A stretch of 64,000 bases of DNA from JACCZR01 sp963830065 (GTDB lineage Bacteria > Actinomycetota > Thermoleophilia > Solirubrobacterales > Thermoleophilaceae). Below are positions 1-7,064 of the stretch, piece by piece. How positions within the stretch are numbered: the stretch's first letter is position 1; each line of letters begins with the position of its first letter. The stretch is from assembly GCA_963830065.1 (NCBI GenBank), contig CAWHLA010000010.1, positions 186,001-250,000 of the forward strand. The letters are read 5' to 3'. A model generated the notes under the pieces. The model saw nothing but the letters and a program-made list of their open reading frames with translations. It did no database searches and was not told the origin of the DNA. A program made the position numbers and the translations under genes.

Positions 1-528
1 GTGGACGAGCTCCAGCAGGCCCGGGGGCGCTCGCCCGTCCTCGGCGGCCACCGACGCCGGTACGTCCAAATCGTCGAGCGGCTCCAGGACGTAGGAGACC
101 ATCACCCTGGCCGCCAGGATCACGAGGTTCTCCGTCCCGGGCAGCGCCGCGCTGACCGCGATGAAGGCATCGGGCGCCTGCGGGTCGGCCCGAAGCCGCC
201 CCGCGAGCCGCTGGCAGGCCGAGCGATCGTCCGCCACGAGGTCCGCCGGCTCGAGGCCCCACTCCCCGGCGGAGTCGAAGGTCACGCGGGGCGGGTCCTC
301 GGCCAGGACGACCCGCGCCGCCCACAGCGGCGGCCGCGCCTCGGCAGCGTCCTCGGCGGCGACTATCCCCTCGTTGCGCATGTACTCCGCCCACGGCGTG
401 AGCGGGTGAAGGCTCAGGTACTGGGTGGAGCCCGTGCCGGCCTCGTTGTAGCGGCCCGCGCGCCGGTTGGGCAGGACCCAGAAGGGCGTGTCCCATCCGG
501 CCAGGCGGTAGCCGACGAGCTCGGCCAC
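1..528 (-). CDS. RES-domain toxin (NAD+-degrading type), 3' end beyond window
   Basis: Reading the minus strand from GTG at 528 gives 176 codons without a stop, so the gene continues past position 1. The protein has the RES signature in order: a GRYN motif with the conserved Arg near residue 26, the conserved Glu near residue 48 (WAEYMR) and a late Ser in a FIAVSAALPG segment. Characterised RES toxins (ParT, MbcT) degrade or modify NAD+ or use it for ADP-ribosylation. The start lies 2 nt after the stop of the upstream Xre/MbcA/ParS-type antitoxin gene, the usual order for RES-Xre modules. The domain call rests on these motifs plus the partner gene; the exact chemistry is inferred. The GTG start is chosen for its fit to the domain and its tight coupling to the antitoxin. 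Confidence 0.88.
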   Translation of the reverse strand, partial: MAELVGYRLAGWDTPFWVLPNRRAGRYNEAGTGSTQYLSLHPLTPWAEYMRNEGIVAAEDAAEARPPLWAARVVLAEDPPRVTFDSAGEWGLEPADLVADDRSACQRLAGRLRADPQAPDAFIAVSAALPGTENLVILAARVMVSYVLEPLDDLDVPASVAAEDGRAPPGLLELVH

Positions 529-530
529 CG

Positions 531-1205
531 CTAGGCAGCCAGGCTGGAGCGCGAGCTCGAGGCCAGCGTGGCCAGCCGAGGAAAGGCGCGCTCGTCCTCG
601 AGCAGCTCAGCCGGGGTCCTGCCCTCGAGCTCGATCCGCGGGCGCTCGAACCACGCCACCACCCCGCGGCCGGTCAGGCCATGACGGAGCTGGTTGGCCA
701 GGCGGGCGACCTCGCGCAACCGCCGCTCGTCCTCCCCGGAGGGCCGGGTGGGATCGTTCTCCGACACCCAGCGCTGCAGCGTCCGCCCCCCCACCCCGAG
801 CAGCGCGGCCAGCCTGCCCTGGGGCACGTCCAAAGTCTGCGTCAGCCACCGGGCCACCTCCTCGGCGGGCCGTGCGTCGTCCACCGGCTGGCCGGCGGCG
901 ACGTCGCGGAAGACCTGGCGCATCTGCTCGAGGCGCAGCCGCAGCCGCCGGCGCTCCTCGCGCGGGTCGTCGGAGTCCAGCGCCAGGAGCGCACCCATGG
1001 CCGCCTGCTGGAGGGCGAGCACCAGGTAGGGGTCCACGTGGGCCCAGTCGGACTCCTCGGGGTCAGCCAGTCCCTCGGCGAAGTCGCGCACCAGCCCGCG
1101 GACCGCCGCGGGCACCTCCGGCTCTCGGGCCAGGAGCCGGTTTGCCTCGGCGAGCTCCCGTTCGGCCTTCGTCGGATCGGTGATGTCGACCGCTACCAGC
1201 GGCAT
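531..1205 (-). CDS. Xre/MbcA/ParS-family antitoxin with N-terminal extension
   Basis: This 224-residue protein has a helix-turn-helix region near residues 120-150 (LAALLGVGGRTLQRW) and a C-terminal toxin-binding part of the DUF2384 kind (AWFERPRIELEGRTPAELL). The first ~110 residues form a charged helical extension that is not part of the usual compact antitoxin, so this is a long family member. It should neutralise the RES toxin encoded 2 nt downstream and repress its own promoter. An AGGAG ribosome site lies 6 nt before ATG 1205, and a -10 box plus inverted repeats lie just upstream. Family membership is supported by the motif pattern and gene order; the function of the N-terminal extension is unknown. 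Confidence 0.85.
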   Translation of the reverse strand: MPLVAVDITDPTKAERELAEANRLLAREPEVPAAVRGLVRDFAEGLADPEESDWAHVDPYLVLALQQAAMGALLALDSDDPREERRRLRLRLEQMRQVFRDVAAGQPVDDARPAEEVARWLTQTLDVPQGRLAALLGVGGRTLQRWVSENDPTRPSGEDERRLREVARLANQLRHGLTGRGVVAWFERPRIELEGRTPAELLEDERAFPRLATLASSSRSSLAA

Positions 1206-1240
1206 GGCGTACTCCTGTCGTAGCTATGCGACAGTATAGC
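1206..1240 (-). promoter_or_regulatory. Promoter/operator of the antitoxin-toxin operon
   Basis: On the minus strand a TATACT -10 box lies at 1238-1233 and AGGAG at 1216-1212. A perfect 6-bp inverted repeat CTGTCG/CGACAG spans 1215-1234, and a second overlapping pair GCTAT/ATAGC spans 1223-1240. The palindromes cover the predicted transcription start, as expected for autorepression by the HTH antitoxin. The element overlaps the last codons of the upstream phosphatase-like gene, whose stop is at 1224-1226. Confidence 0.65.
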
Positions 1241-1718
1241 GCCAGTCCGGCACCACCCCCTCCGGATCGACGCCGAGCAGGGAGCAGGATTCCGGCGTGA
1301 CCGTCAGCCCCGCCTCCGCCGCGCGCCGCAGCCCCTCGGCGGGGTCGATGCCGCGGGCGTGATGCAGGTGCGCCGCCCCCAGCGCGGCCACGAAGTCCGT
1401 GTGGCGGTTTCCGTGCACCGCCACCGCCCCGGCCCGGCGCAGCTCGCGCTTGAGGAAGGGCAGCAGCTCGTCCAGGGCCGCCGACCCGCGGTCGGTGGAC
1501 ACCACCGGCACGTGGTGCCAGTCCAGCCCCGCGGCCTCGTAGTCGCCGAGGTTGTGGCGCGTGGTCATGCAGGAGATCACCATCCGCACCCCCGACTCGC
1601 GCAGGTGGGCGATCTCGCCCTCCCGCCGGTCGGGGCGGTGGCTCCTCCCTCCCCCGCCCGGTCGTTCGAGGAGACAGAGCTTGCGGGGCCGCGCCCACCA
1701 GATTCGCTTGGGTTCCAT
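1224..1718 (-). CDS. Phosphatase-like protein lacking the catalytic Cys (pseudophosphatase)
   Basis: This 164-residue protein resembles small dual-specificity/tyrosine phosphatases. An N-terminal segment ends in a strand (VRMVISCM), a HHVPV strand is followed by the phosphatase-type helix (ALDELLPFL), and the C-terminal half carries the helix that follows the P-loop (GIDPAEGLRRAAEAG). Where active enzymes have HCx5R it reads VAVHGNRHTD: the Cys is Gly and the loop is short. No catalysis is expected, so a binding role or decay is possible. It lies 18 nt upstream of the antitoxin gene, and the antitoxin operator sits over its 3' end, so the two may be cotranscribed. The family call is moderate; other small alpha/beta folds are possible. 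Confidence 0.45.
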   Translation of the reverse strand: MEPKRIWWARPRKLCLLERPGGGGRSHRPDRREGEIAHLRESGVRMVISCMTTRHNLGDYEAAGLDWHHVPVVSTDRGSAALDELLPFLKRELRRAGAVAVHGNRHTDFVAALGAAHLHHARGIDPAEGLRRAAEAGLTVTPESCSLLGVDPEGVVPDWRYTVA

Positions 1719-1755
1719 GCCGCCCTAAGGGCGCGGCGCCCAGAGCTCGCCCCCC

Positions 1756-2022
1756 TCAGACCAGCCGCGCCGCCCGCATGTCCACCCGCTCGCCCCGGAA
1801 GGGGATCCCCTCGGCCTCCAGCAGCCGCCGCTGGCGATCGCCCTTGGCCAGCGAGCCGTCGGCTCTCACGATGCGGTGCCACGGCACCGACGGGTCGTCG
1901 CACCCGAACAGCACGCTGCCGGCGAACCGGGGCGCGCCGGGCGACACGTCGCCGTAGGTCCGCACGAACCCCGGCGGCGTCGCCCGAACACGCTCCAACA
2001 CCAAGTCGGATCGACGGCTCAC
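1756..2022 (-). CDS. Alkyltransferase-like (ATL) DNA-binding protein of the MGMT/Ogt family
   Basis: From GTG 2022 the protein has 88 residues, the length of single-domain ATL proteins. It carries the Ogt/MGMT DNA-binding core: VRTYGDVSPGAP, an FGCDDPSVPWHR segment and the C-terminal LLEAEGIPF. The acceptor motif PCHR of true alkyltransferases is PWHR here, the Trp variant that defines ATLs. These proteins bind O6-alkylguanine without repairing it and hand it to nucleotide excision repair (known for the family). The gene is divergent from the amidotransferase gene, with only 18 nt between the two start codons. An earlier in-frame start would overlap that gene, so GTG 2022 is preferred. Confidence 0.82.
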   Translation of the reverse strand: MSRRSDLVLERVRATPPGFVRTYGDVSPGAPRFAGSVLFGCDDPSVPWHRIVRADGSLAKGDRQRRLLEAEGIPFRGERVDMRAARLV

Positions 2023-2040
2023 GCTCGTAGACTCTCGCCG

Positions 2041-2850
2041 GTGTGCAGGATCTTCGGCTGCGTGGCGGCCGAGCCGGTGTCGTTGCGTCACGAGCTGCTG
2101 GACGCGCCGAACCCGCTCATCCGCCAGTCAGAGCACCACGACTCGGGGTGGGGCATGGCCGTCTACGAGCGCGTGGAGGGCGCCGAGCCCACCCTCATCC
2201 GCATTCCCGAGGCCGCCCACGCGGGCACCGACTTCGAGCGCGCCACCGGCGCGACCGGCCGCATGTTCAACGTGCACGTGCGCCGCGCCACTGTCGGCGG
2301 CCTCACGCTGGAGAACACCCACCCGTTCACGTTCGGCGCGCTGTCGTTCGGCCACAACGGGACCGTCATCGACTACCCGCGCCTGGGCGTGTCCGACGCG
2401 CGGGGAGAGAGCGACTCCGAGCACCTGTTCCGCTACCTGGTCGCCCACTTCGACGGACGCGACGCGATCGGCTCGCTGCGCACGATGGTCGCCGCCGCCG
2501 TCGAGGCGTCCGTGTTCTCCGCGCTGAACTTCCTGTTCTCGGACGGCTACCGCCTCTACGCCTACCGGCTCGGGCTGTTCGACCTCTTCTGGGTCTCGCG
2601 CCCAGGTCAGGTGATCGTCTCCTCGGAGCAGGTGACCGACGACGAGGAGTGGCACACCGTGGAGCAGGACGTGCTGCTCGTGCTCGAGCCGGGCAGCCGG
2701 ATGGGCGAGCCGCACGCCGAGCGCCTGCTGGGCGACGAGCTGGCCGCCACGGCGCGCCTGGACCCGCTCAACCAGGGCGCGGAGCTGACCGGCGAGGACC
2801 GCGGGCGGTTCGCCGCCGAACGGGCGCAGCGCATTGCCGCGGGCGGCTGA
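2041..2850 (+). CDS. Class II (Ntn) glutamine amidotransferase, EgtC/DUG3-like
   Basis: The 269-residue protein begins GTG-TGC-AGG, so residue 2 is the N-terminal nucleophile Cys after Met removal (CRIFGC). Further family landmarks are SGWGMAVY, the Arg-containing NVHVRRATVG strand, THPF, the GHNGT oxyanion-region motif and a SDSEHLF segment. The enzyme should hydrolyse a gamma-glutamyl amide bond. EgtC and DUG3 do this in ergothioneine synthesis and glutathione breakdown, but no such pathway genes lie here. It heads a plus-strand operon with a gamma-glutamylcyclotransferase-like gene that overlaps its end by 17 nt. A TAGACT box ends 7 nt before the start, which suggests a leaderless transcript. 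Confidence 0.86.
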   Translation: MCRIFGCVAAEPVSLRHELLDAPNPLIRQSEHHDSGWGMAVYERVEGAEPTLIRIPEAAHAGTDFERATGATGRMFNVHVRRATVGGLTLENTHPFTFGALSFGHNGTVIDYPRLGVSDARGESDSEHLFRYLVAHFDGRDAIGSLRTMVAAAVEASVFSALNFLFSDGYRLYAYRLGLFDLFWVSRPGQVIVSSEQVTDDEEWHTVEQDVLLVLEPGSRMGEPHAERLLGDELAATARLDPLNQGAELTGEDRGRFAAERAQRIAAGG

Positions 2851-3358
2851 GTTCGTCTTCGGGTACGGATTGCTCGCGCGCGACGTCTCGGGCGCGGAGC
2901 TCGCCCACCTGCCGGGCCACCGGCGCACCTGGGGCGTAGCGATGGACAACAGCGTGGACATCCCGGGCTACAAGCACTACGTCACGCCCGCCGGCGAGCG
3001 TCCCGACGTGAAGGTCTGCTTCCTCGACCTCGAACCGCAGCCGGACACCACCGTGAACGGTGTGTGCCTCCCGGTCGCGCGGCCCGACGAGCTCGACGCC
3101 CGCGAGCGCAACTACGTTCGTCGTGACGTGAGCCACCTGATCGAGGAAGCACCGGGACGCGTGTGGGCCTACTTCGGCTCCCCGGACGGACGGCGGCGGC
3201 GGAGCGAAGGGCCGGCGGTCATAAGCCGGGCATACCTGAGCGGCGTCGACGAGGGGTTCCGCCGCCTCGGCGCCGAGGAGCACCGCGCTTTCGTGGAGAG
3301 CACCGACCTTGGCAGCCTGCCCGTCTGGGACCTCGAGCGGGTGGACCACCCGTCGTGA
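2834..3358 (+). CDS. Gamma-glutamylcyclotransferase-like protein
   Basis: This 174-residue protein has the GGCT-fold entry motif FVFGYGLL (usual form YGSNL or YGSLM), the LPGHRRTWGV strand and a LDARERNYVRRDV segment. The Glu of that segment matches the catalytic Glu of the family (LDxREGYxR). GGCT enzymes release 5-oxoproline from gamma-glutamyl amines or peptides; the substrate here is not predictable. The start is TTG 2834, which overlaps the amidotransferase gene by 17 nt; no ATG or GTG lies nearer the conserved N-terminus. Its stop shares a GTGA overlap with the lipid kinase gene. The pairing with a class II amidotransferase suggests linked gamma-glutamyl chemistry (inference). Confidence 0.78.
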   Translation: MPRAAEFVFGYGLLARDVSGAELAHLPGHRRTWGVAMDNSVDIPGYKHYVTPAGERPDVKVCFLDLEPQPDTTVNGVCLPVARPDELDARERNYVRRDVSHLIEEAPGRVWAYFGSPDGRRRRSEGPAVISRAYLSGVDEGFRRLGAEEHRAFVESTDLGSLPVWDLERVDHPS

Positions 3359-4224
3359 GCTTCCGGCTGCTCGTGAACCCCGCCGCGGCCAACGGCCGCG
3401 CCCTGCGGCGGCTGCCCAAGGTCACCGACGAGCTCCAGCGCCTGGGCGTCGATCCCGTCGTCATCCAGACCCGCTCCTTGGCACACGCGCGCGAGGAGGC
3501 GGCCGAGGTCGCGCGCGAGGGCGGCACGGTCGGCGCGATGGGCGGCGACGGCTTCGTCCGCCCGCTGGCCGGAGCGTTGCGCGGCTCCTCCGCGCGGCTG
3601 GCGGTGCTGCCCGGCGGCCGCGGCAACGACTTCGCCCGGGCGCTGGGCATCCCCCGCGAGCCGGCCGAGGCGGCTCAGGTGGCCGTGTCGGGCCGCGAGC
3701 GCCTGGTCGACGTCGGCTTCGTGGGTGACGAGCCGTTCCTCGGGGTGGCCAGCTACGGGATCGACTCCGACTGCCAGCACCTGGCGAACTCCACCAAGCT
3801 CGTGCGCGGCAGCCTCGTCTACCTGTTCAGCATCCTGCGGGCGCTGAAGGGGTGGCAGGGCGCGAGCTTCAGCGTCGTGGTCGACGGCGAGCGCCGCACC
3901 TACGAGGGCTATGCCGCCGCGGTGGCCAACACGGGCGTGTTCGGAGGCGGCATGGCGCTGCTGCCGATGGCCGAGGTCGACGACGGGCAGCTCGACGTGC
4001 TGCTCACCAAGGGCCACGCCAAGTGGCGCTACCTGCGCGGGCTGACCCAGGTCTTCAGCGGCAAGCACCTCGATCCCCGCTTCACCGAGGTTCTGCGGGC
4101 CGCCGAGGTCGAGCTCGACTCCGCTCCCCCCTACGACGTCTTCGCCGACGGGGACCCGATCGGGCGAACGCCGACGCGGGTGACCGTCGAGCCGCGCTGC
4201 CTGCGCGTGCTGGTGCCGGCGTGA
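3355..4224 (+). CDS. Diacylglycerol/lipid kinase family protein (DAGK catalytic fold)
   Basis: From GTG 3355 the product has 289 residues, the normal length for YegS/DgkB-type lipid kinases. It starts with the LLVNPAA strand of the family, has the nucleotide-binding MGGDGF motif near residue 62 and LPGGRGNDFARALGIP near residue 84, and ends with the beta-rich C-terminal domain (VFADGDPIG). GGDGT and PLGTGND are the more usual forms, so two positions in the nucleotide site differ; related actinobacterial proteins can show this pattern (recollection, not checked). The enzyme should phosphorylate a lipid at the inner membrane face with ATP. GTGA overlaps join it to the genes on both sides, so it is cotranscribed with murT. 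Confidence 0.85.
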   Translation: MSFRLLVNPAAANGRALRRLPKVTDELQRLGVDPVVIQTRSLAHAREEAAEVAREGGTVGAMGGDGFVRPLAGALRGSSARLAVLPGGRGNDFARALGIPREPAEAAQVAVSGRERLVDVGFVGDEPFLGVASYGIDSDCQHLANSTKLVRGSLVYLFSILRALKGWQGASFSVVVDGERRTYEGYAAAVANTGVFGGGMALLPMAEVDDGQLDVLLTKGHAKWRYLRGLTQVFSGKHLDPRFTEVLRAAEVELDSAPPYDVFADGDPIGRTPTRVTVEPRCLRVLVPA

Positions 4225-5615
4225 GGCTGGCGTTCGGGCGCTTCCTGGCCCGGATGGCGCGCGCCCTGAGCCGGGTGGTGGGCCGAACCGGCGGGACCAC
4301 CGTGCCGGGGCGCCTGCTGCTGCGGGCCGACCCCGAGGCGCTGGCGAGCCTCTCGGGGCGGCTGGACGAGGGCTCGGTCCTGGTCTCGGCCACCAACGGC
4401 AAGACGACAACCTCGGCGATGCTGTCGGCCTGCCTGGGTCAGGAGGGGCGCTCGGTGGTGCACAACCGCGCCGGCTCGAACATGGCCTGGGGCGTAGGCA
4501 CCGCGCTGCTGGACGCCGGTGAGGAGAGGGGCCAGCTCGGCCTGTTCGAGGTCGACGAGGCGTGGCTGCCGCGCGTGGCCCAGCAGGTCGACCCCAAGCT
4601 GATCCTGCTGTCCAACCTGTTCCGCGACCAGCTCGACCGCTACGGCGAGCTCGAGCTGCTCGCCGACCGCTGGGCTGAGGTGGTCGCGGCGCACGAGGGC
4701 CGCGCCCGGTTCGTGCTGTGCGCCGACGACCCGCTGGTCGCCGACCTGGGCCGGGAGCGGTCCGGGGTCACCTACTTCGGGCTCGAGGACGACTCCCAGG
4801 CGCTGCCCGAGCTCCAGCACGCCGCCGACTCCAAGCACTGCCGCAACTGCGGTCACGCCTACGTCTACGACGCGGTCTACCTCGGCCATCTCGGTCGCTG
4901 GCACTGCCCCAACTGCGGCCGGTCGCGGCCCGAGCCGCAGGTGGTGGCGCGGCGGGTGACGCTGGAGGGGATGTCCGGGTCGCGCCTGGAGCTCTCCACT
5001 CCCGCCGGTGACATCTTCGTGCGGCTCCCGCTTCCGGGGCTCTACAACGTCTACAACGCGATGGCCGCCGCCGCGACCGCCCTGGAGCTGGGGGTTGCCC
5101 TCGGAAGCGTCCAAGCGGCGCTGGAGGGCTTCGGCGCCGCCTTCGGCCGGGTGGAGACCATCCAGGTCCCCACGAGGGGTGCCTCCGAAGGAGGTCACCC
5201 CGCAGTGCGCGACGTCTCGATCCTGCTGATCAAGAACCCGGCCGGGGCGAACGAGGTGCTGCGCACGCTGGCGCTCGAGGAGGGGTCGCTCGACCTGTGG
5301 CTGGCCCTGAACGACAACATCGCCGACGGCCGCGACGTGTCCTGGGTGTGGGACGCCGACTTCGAGCTGCTAGCGGGCCGGACCCGCCGGGTCACCTGCT
5401 CGGGCACCCGCGCCGAGGAGATGGCCCTGCGCCTCAAGTACGCGGGTGTGGATGCGGACCCGGTGGTGGACCGCGACCTGAAGAGCTCGCTGGCCTCCGC
5501 GGTGGCCGACCGCGACGACGGCCGCCCGCTGTTCGCCCTCCCGACCTACACCGCGATGCTCGAGATGCGCGGGGCGCTGGCTCGCCGGGGCCTGGCCCGG
5601 AAGTGGTCGGAGTGA
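4221..5615 (+). CDS. murT: Lipid II isoglutaminyl synthase subunit MurT
   Basis: From GTG 4221 the protein has 464 residues and the Mur-ligase ATP motif SATNGKTTTSAML near residue 55. A cysteine-rich zinc ribbon (CRNCGH then CPNCG) interrupts the central domain near residues 210-235, a hallmark of MurT, and the C-terminal DUF1727 region follows. With GatD it amidates the D-Glu of lipid II to D-isoglutamine, using ammonia that GatD releases from glutamine. The start uses the GTGA overlap with the lipid kinase stop; no other start fits as well. Its own stop overlaps a methyltransferase gene rather than gatD, which is unusual because murT and gatD normally adjoin. Confidence 0.93.
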   Translation: MRLAFGRFLARMARALSRVVGRTGGTTVPGRLLLRADPEALASLSGRLDEGSVLVSATNGKTTTSAMLSACLGQEGRSVVHNRAGSNMAWGVGTALLDAGEERGQLGLFEVDEAWLPRVAQQVDPKLILLSNLFRDQLDRYGELELLADRWAEVVAAHEGRARFVLCADDPLVADLGRERSGVTYFGLEDDSQALPELQHAADSKHCRNCGHAYVYDAVYLGHLGRWHCPNCGRSRPEPQVVARRVTLEGMSGSRLELSTPAGDIFVRLPLPGLYNVYNAMAAAATALELGVALGSVQAALEGFGAAFGRVETIQVPTRGASEGGHPAVRDVSILLIKNPAGANEVLRTLALEEGSLDLWLALNDNIADGRDVSWVWDADFELLAGRTRRVTCSGTRAEEMALRLKYAGVDADPVVDRDLKSSLASAVADRDDGRPLFALPTYTAMLEMRGALARRGLARKWSE

Positions 5616-6349
5616 GCACGATGACCACCGACGGCCTGGCAATCGCCTGGCACGACGCCGAGTGCGGCTCCTATCGCGCGGACCTGTCGCTGTGGCGGGA
5701 GCTGGCCGCGGAAGTGGGCGGGCCGGTCCTCGACCTCGGCTGCGGCTCGGGGCGAGTTGCGCTGGACTTGGCCGCGGCCGGCCACGACGTGACCGGGGTC
5801 GATTCCGAGGCCGCGCTGGTGGGCGCGCTGCGCCAGCGGGCGGGTGACCTGCCGGTGAGCGCCGTCACCGCCGATGCCCGATCGCTGGAGCTCGGCCGCC
5901 GGTTCCCGCTGGCGATCGCCCCCATGCAGGTGGTCCAGCTCATGGGCGGGCGCGCCGGGCGGGCGTCGCTGCTCGCCGCCGCCGCCCGCCACCTGGAGCC
6001 GGGCGGACGGTTCGCGGTGGCCCTCGCCGACCCCTTCGAGGAGCTGCCCCCTCAGGACGCCCTCCTCCCCCTGCCCGACGTCCGCGAGGAGGACGAGTGG
6101 GTGCTGTCGAGCCAGCCGGTGGCCGTGCGCGTGGAGGAGCAGGGCGTGGCGATCGACCGGGTTCGCCAGGCGGTGTCGCCGCAGGGCGACCTGACCGAGG
6201 AGCTGGTGACGATCGTGCTCGACCACCTGCCGCCCGACGAGCTGGAGGCCGAGGCGGCCGAGCACGGCTTCGCGGCGCTTCCCCGCCGGCGGGTGGAGGC
6301 GACCGAGGACTACGTGGGCAGCTCGATCGTGGTGCTGGAGCGCGCGTGA
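5612..6349 (+). CDS. Class I SAM-dependent methyltransferase, between murT and gatD
   Basis: The 245-residue product has the SAM-binding motif I LDLGCGSGRVALDLA near residue 38, the acidic strand-2 end GVDSE, and a post-motif region LAIAPMQVVQLM. Its C-terminal half resembles small-molecule methyltransferases of the UbiE/methyltransf_25 type. No substrate can be read from the sequence. It is tied by GTGA overlaps to murT upstream and gatD downstream, so translation of all three is coupled. The context suggests it may act on a cell-wall precursor or related metabolite (inference). An alternative ATG lies three codons in, at 5621. Confidence 0.85.
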   Translation: MSTMTTDGLAIAWHDAECGSYRADLSLWRELAAEVGGPVLDLGCGSGRVALDLAAAGHDVTGVDSEAALVGALRQRAGDLPVSAVTADARSLELGRRFPLAIAPMQVVQLMGGRAGRASLLAAAARHLEPGGRFAVALADPFEELPPQDALLPLPDVREEDEWVLSSQPVAVRVEEQGVAIDRVRQAVSPQGDLTEELVTIVLDHLPPDELEAEAAEHGFAALPRRRVEATEDYVGSSIVVLERA

Positions 6350-7053
6350 GCACCCTCCGCGTCGCCGCGCTCTATCCGGAGCTCATGAACATCTACGCCG
6401 ACCGCGGCAACATCGCGATCCTGCGCGCGCGGTGCGAGTGGCGCGGGCTGGGGTTCGAGCTGGCGTCGGCCTCGATCGGCGACGAGCTGGACCCCGACGC
6501 GCATGACTTCTTCTACATCGGCGGCGGCCAGGACCGCGACCAGGTCGCGGTGTCGAAGGACATGGCCTCCGCGAAGCGCGACGCGTTGCACGCGGCCGCC
6601 GACCGCGGTGCGGTGGTGCTGGCGGTGTGCGGCGGCTATCAGCTGCTCGGCCACTCCTACCAGCTGGACGACGAGAAGCTGCCGGGCGTGGGCCTGGTCG
6701 ACCTCGAGACCGTGCGCGAGGAGGGCCCGCGACTGATCGGCAACTGCGCGATCGAGTCCGATCTGGGCGTGATCGCCGGCTTTGAGAACCACGGCGGGCG
6801 CACCTACCTGGGTGCGGACGAGAAGCCGCTGGGCCGGGTGCTGAGCGGCCACGGGAACAACGGCAAGGACGGTTACGAGGGAGTGCGCCGCGGCAACGTG
6901 ATCGGCACCTACCTGCACGGGCCGCTGCTGCCCAAGAACGCGTGGCTGGCCGATCGCCTGATCGAGCTCGCGCTGGGCATCGAGCTGGAGCCGCTCGACG
7001 ACCGGCTGGAGGACGCCGCCCACGGCTCCGCCCGCCGGGCGGCGGGCGTCTAG
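6346..7053 (+). CDS. gatD: Lipid II isoglutaminyl synthase glutaminase subunit GatD
   Basis: The 235-residue protein is a class I (triad) glutamine amidotransferase of the CobB/CobQ type. The N-terminal LYPELMNIYADRGN segment is characteristic of GatD, the nucleophile Cys lies in LAVCGGYQLLGHSY near residue 94, and the catalytic His lies in GTYLHGPLLPKN near residue 190. It supplies ammonia to MurT. GTG 6346 overlaps the methyltransferase stop (GTGA). The C-terminus ends in a short basic tail (GSARRAAGV). The pairing with MurT in one operon makes the assignment firm. Confidence 0.93.
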   Translation: MSTLRVAALYPELMNIYADRGNIAILRARCEWRGLGFELASASIGDELDPDAHDFFYIGGGQDRDQVAVSKDMASAKRDALHAAADRGAVVLAVCGGYQLLGHSYQLDDEKLPGVGLVDLETVREEGPRLIGNCAIESDLGVIAGFENHGGRTYLGADEKPLGRVLSGHGNNGKDGYEGVRRGNVIGTYLHGPLLPKNAWLADRLIELALGIELEPLDDRLEDAAHGSARRAAGV

Positions 7054-7064
7054 GGTCGAAGCCG

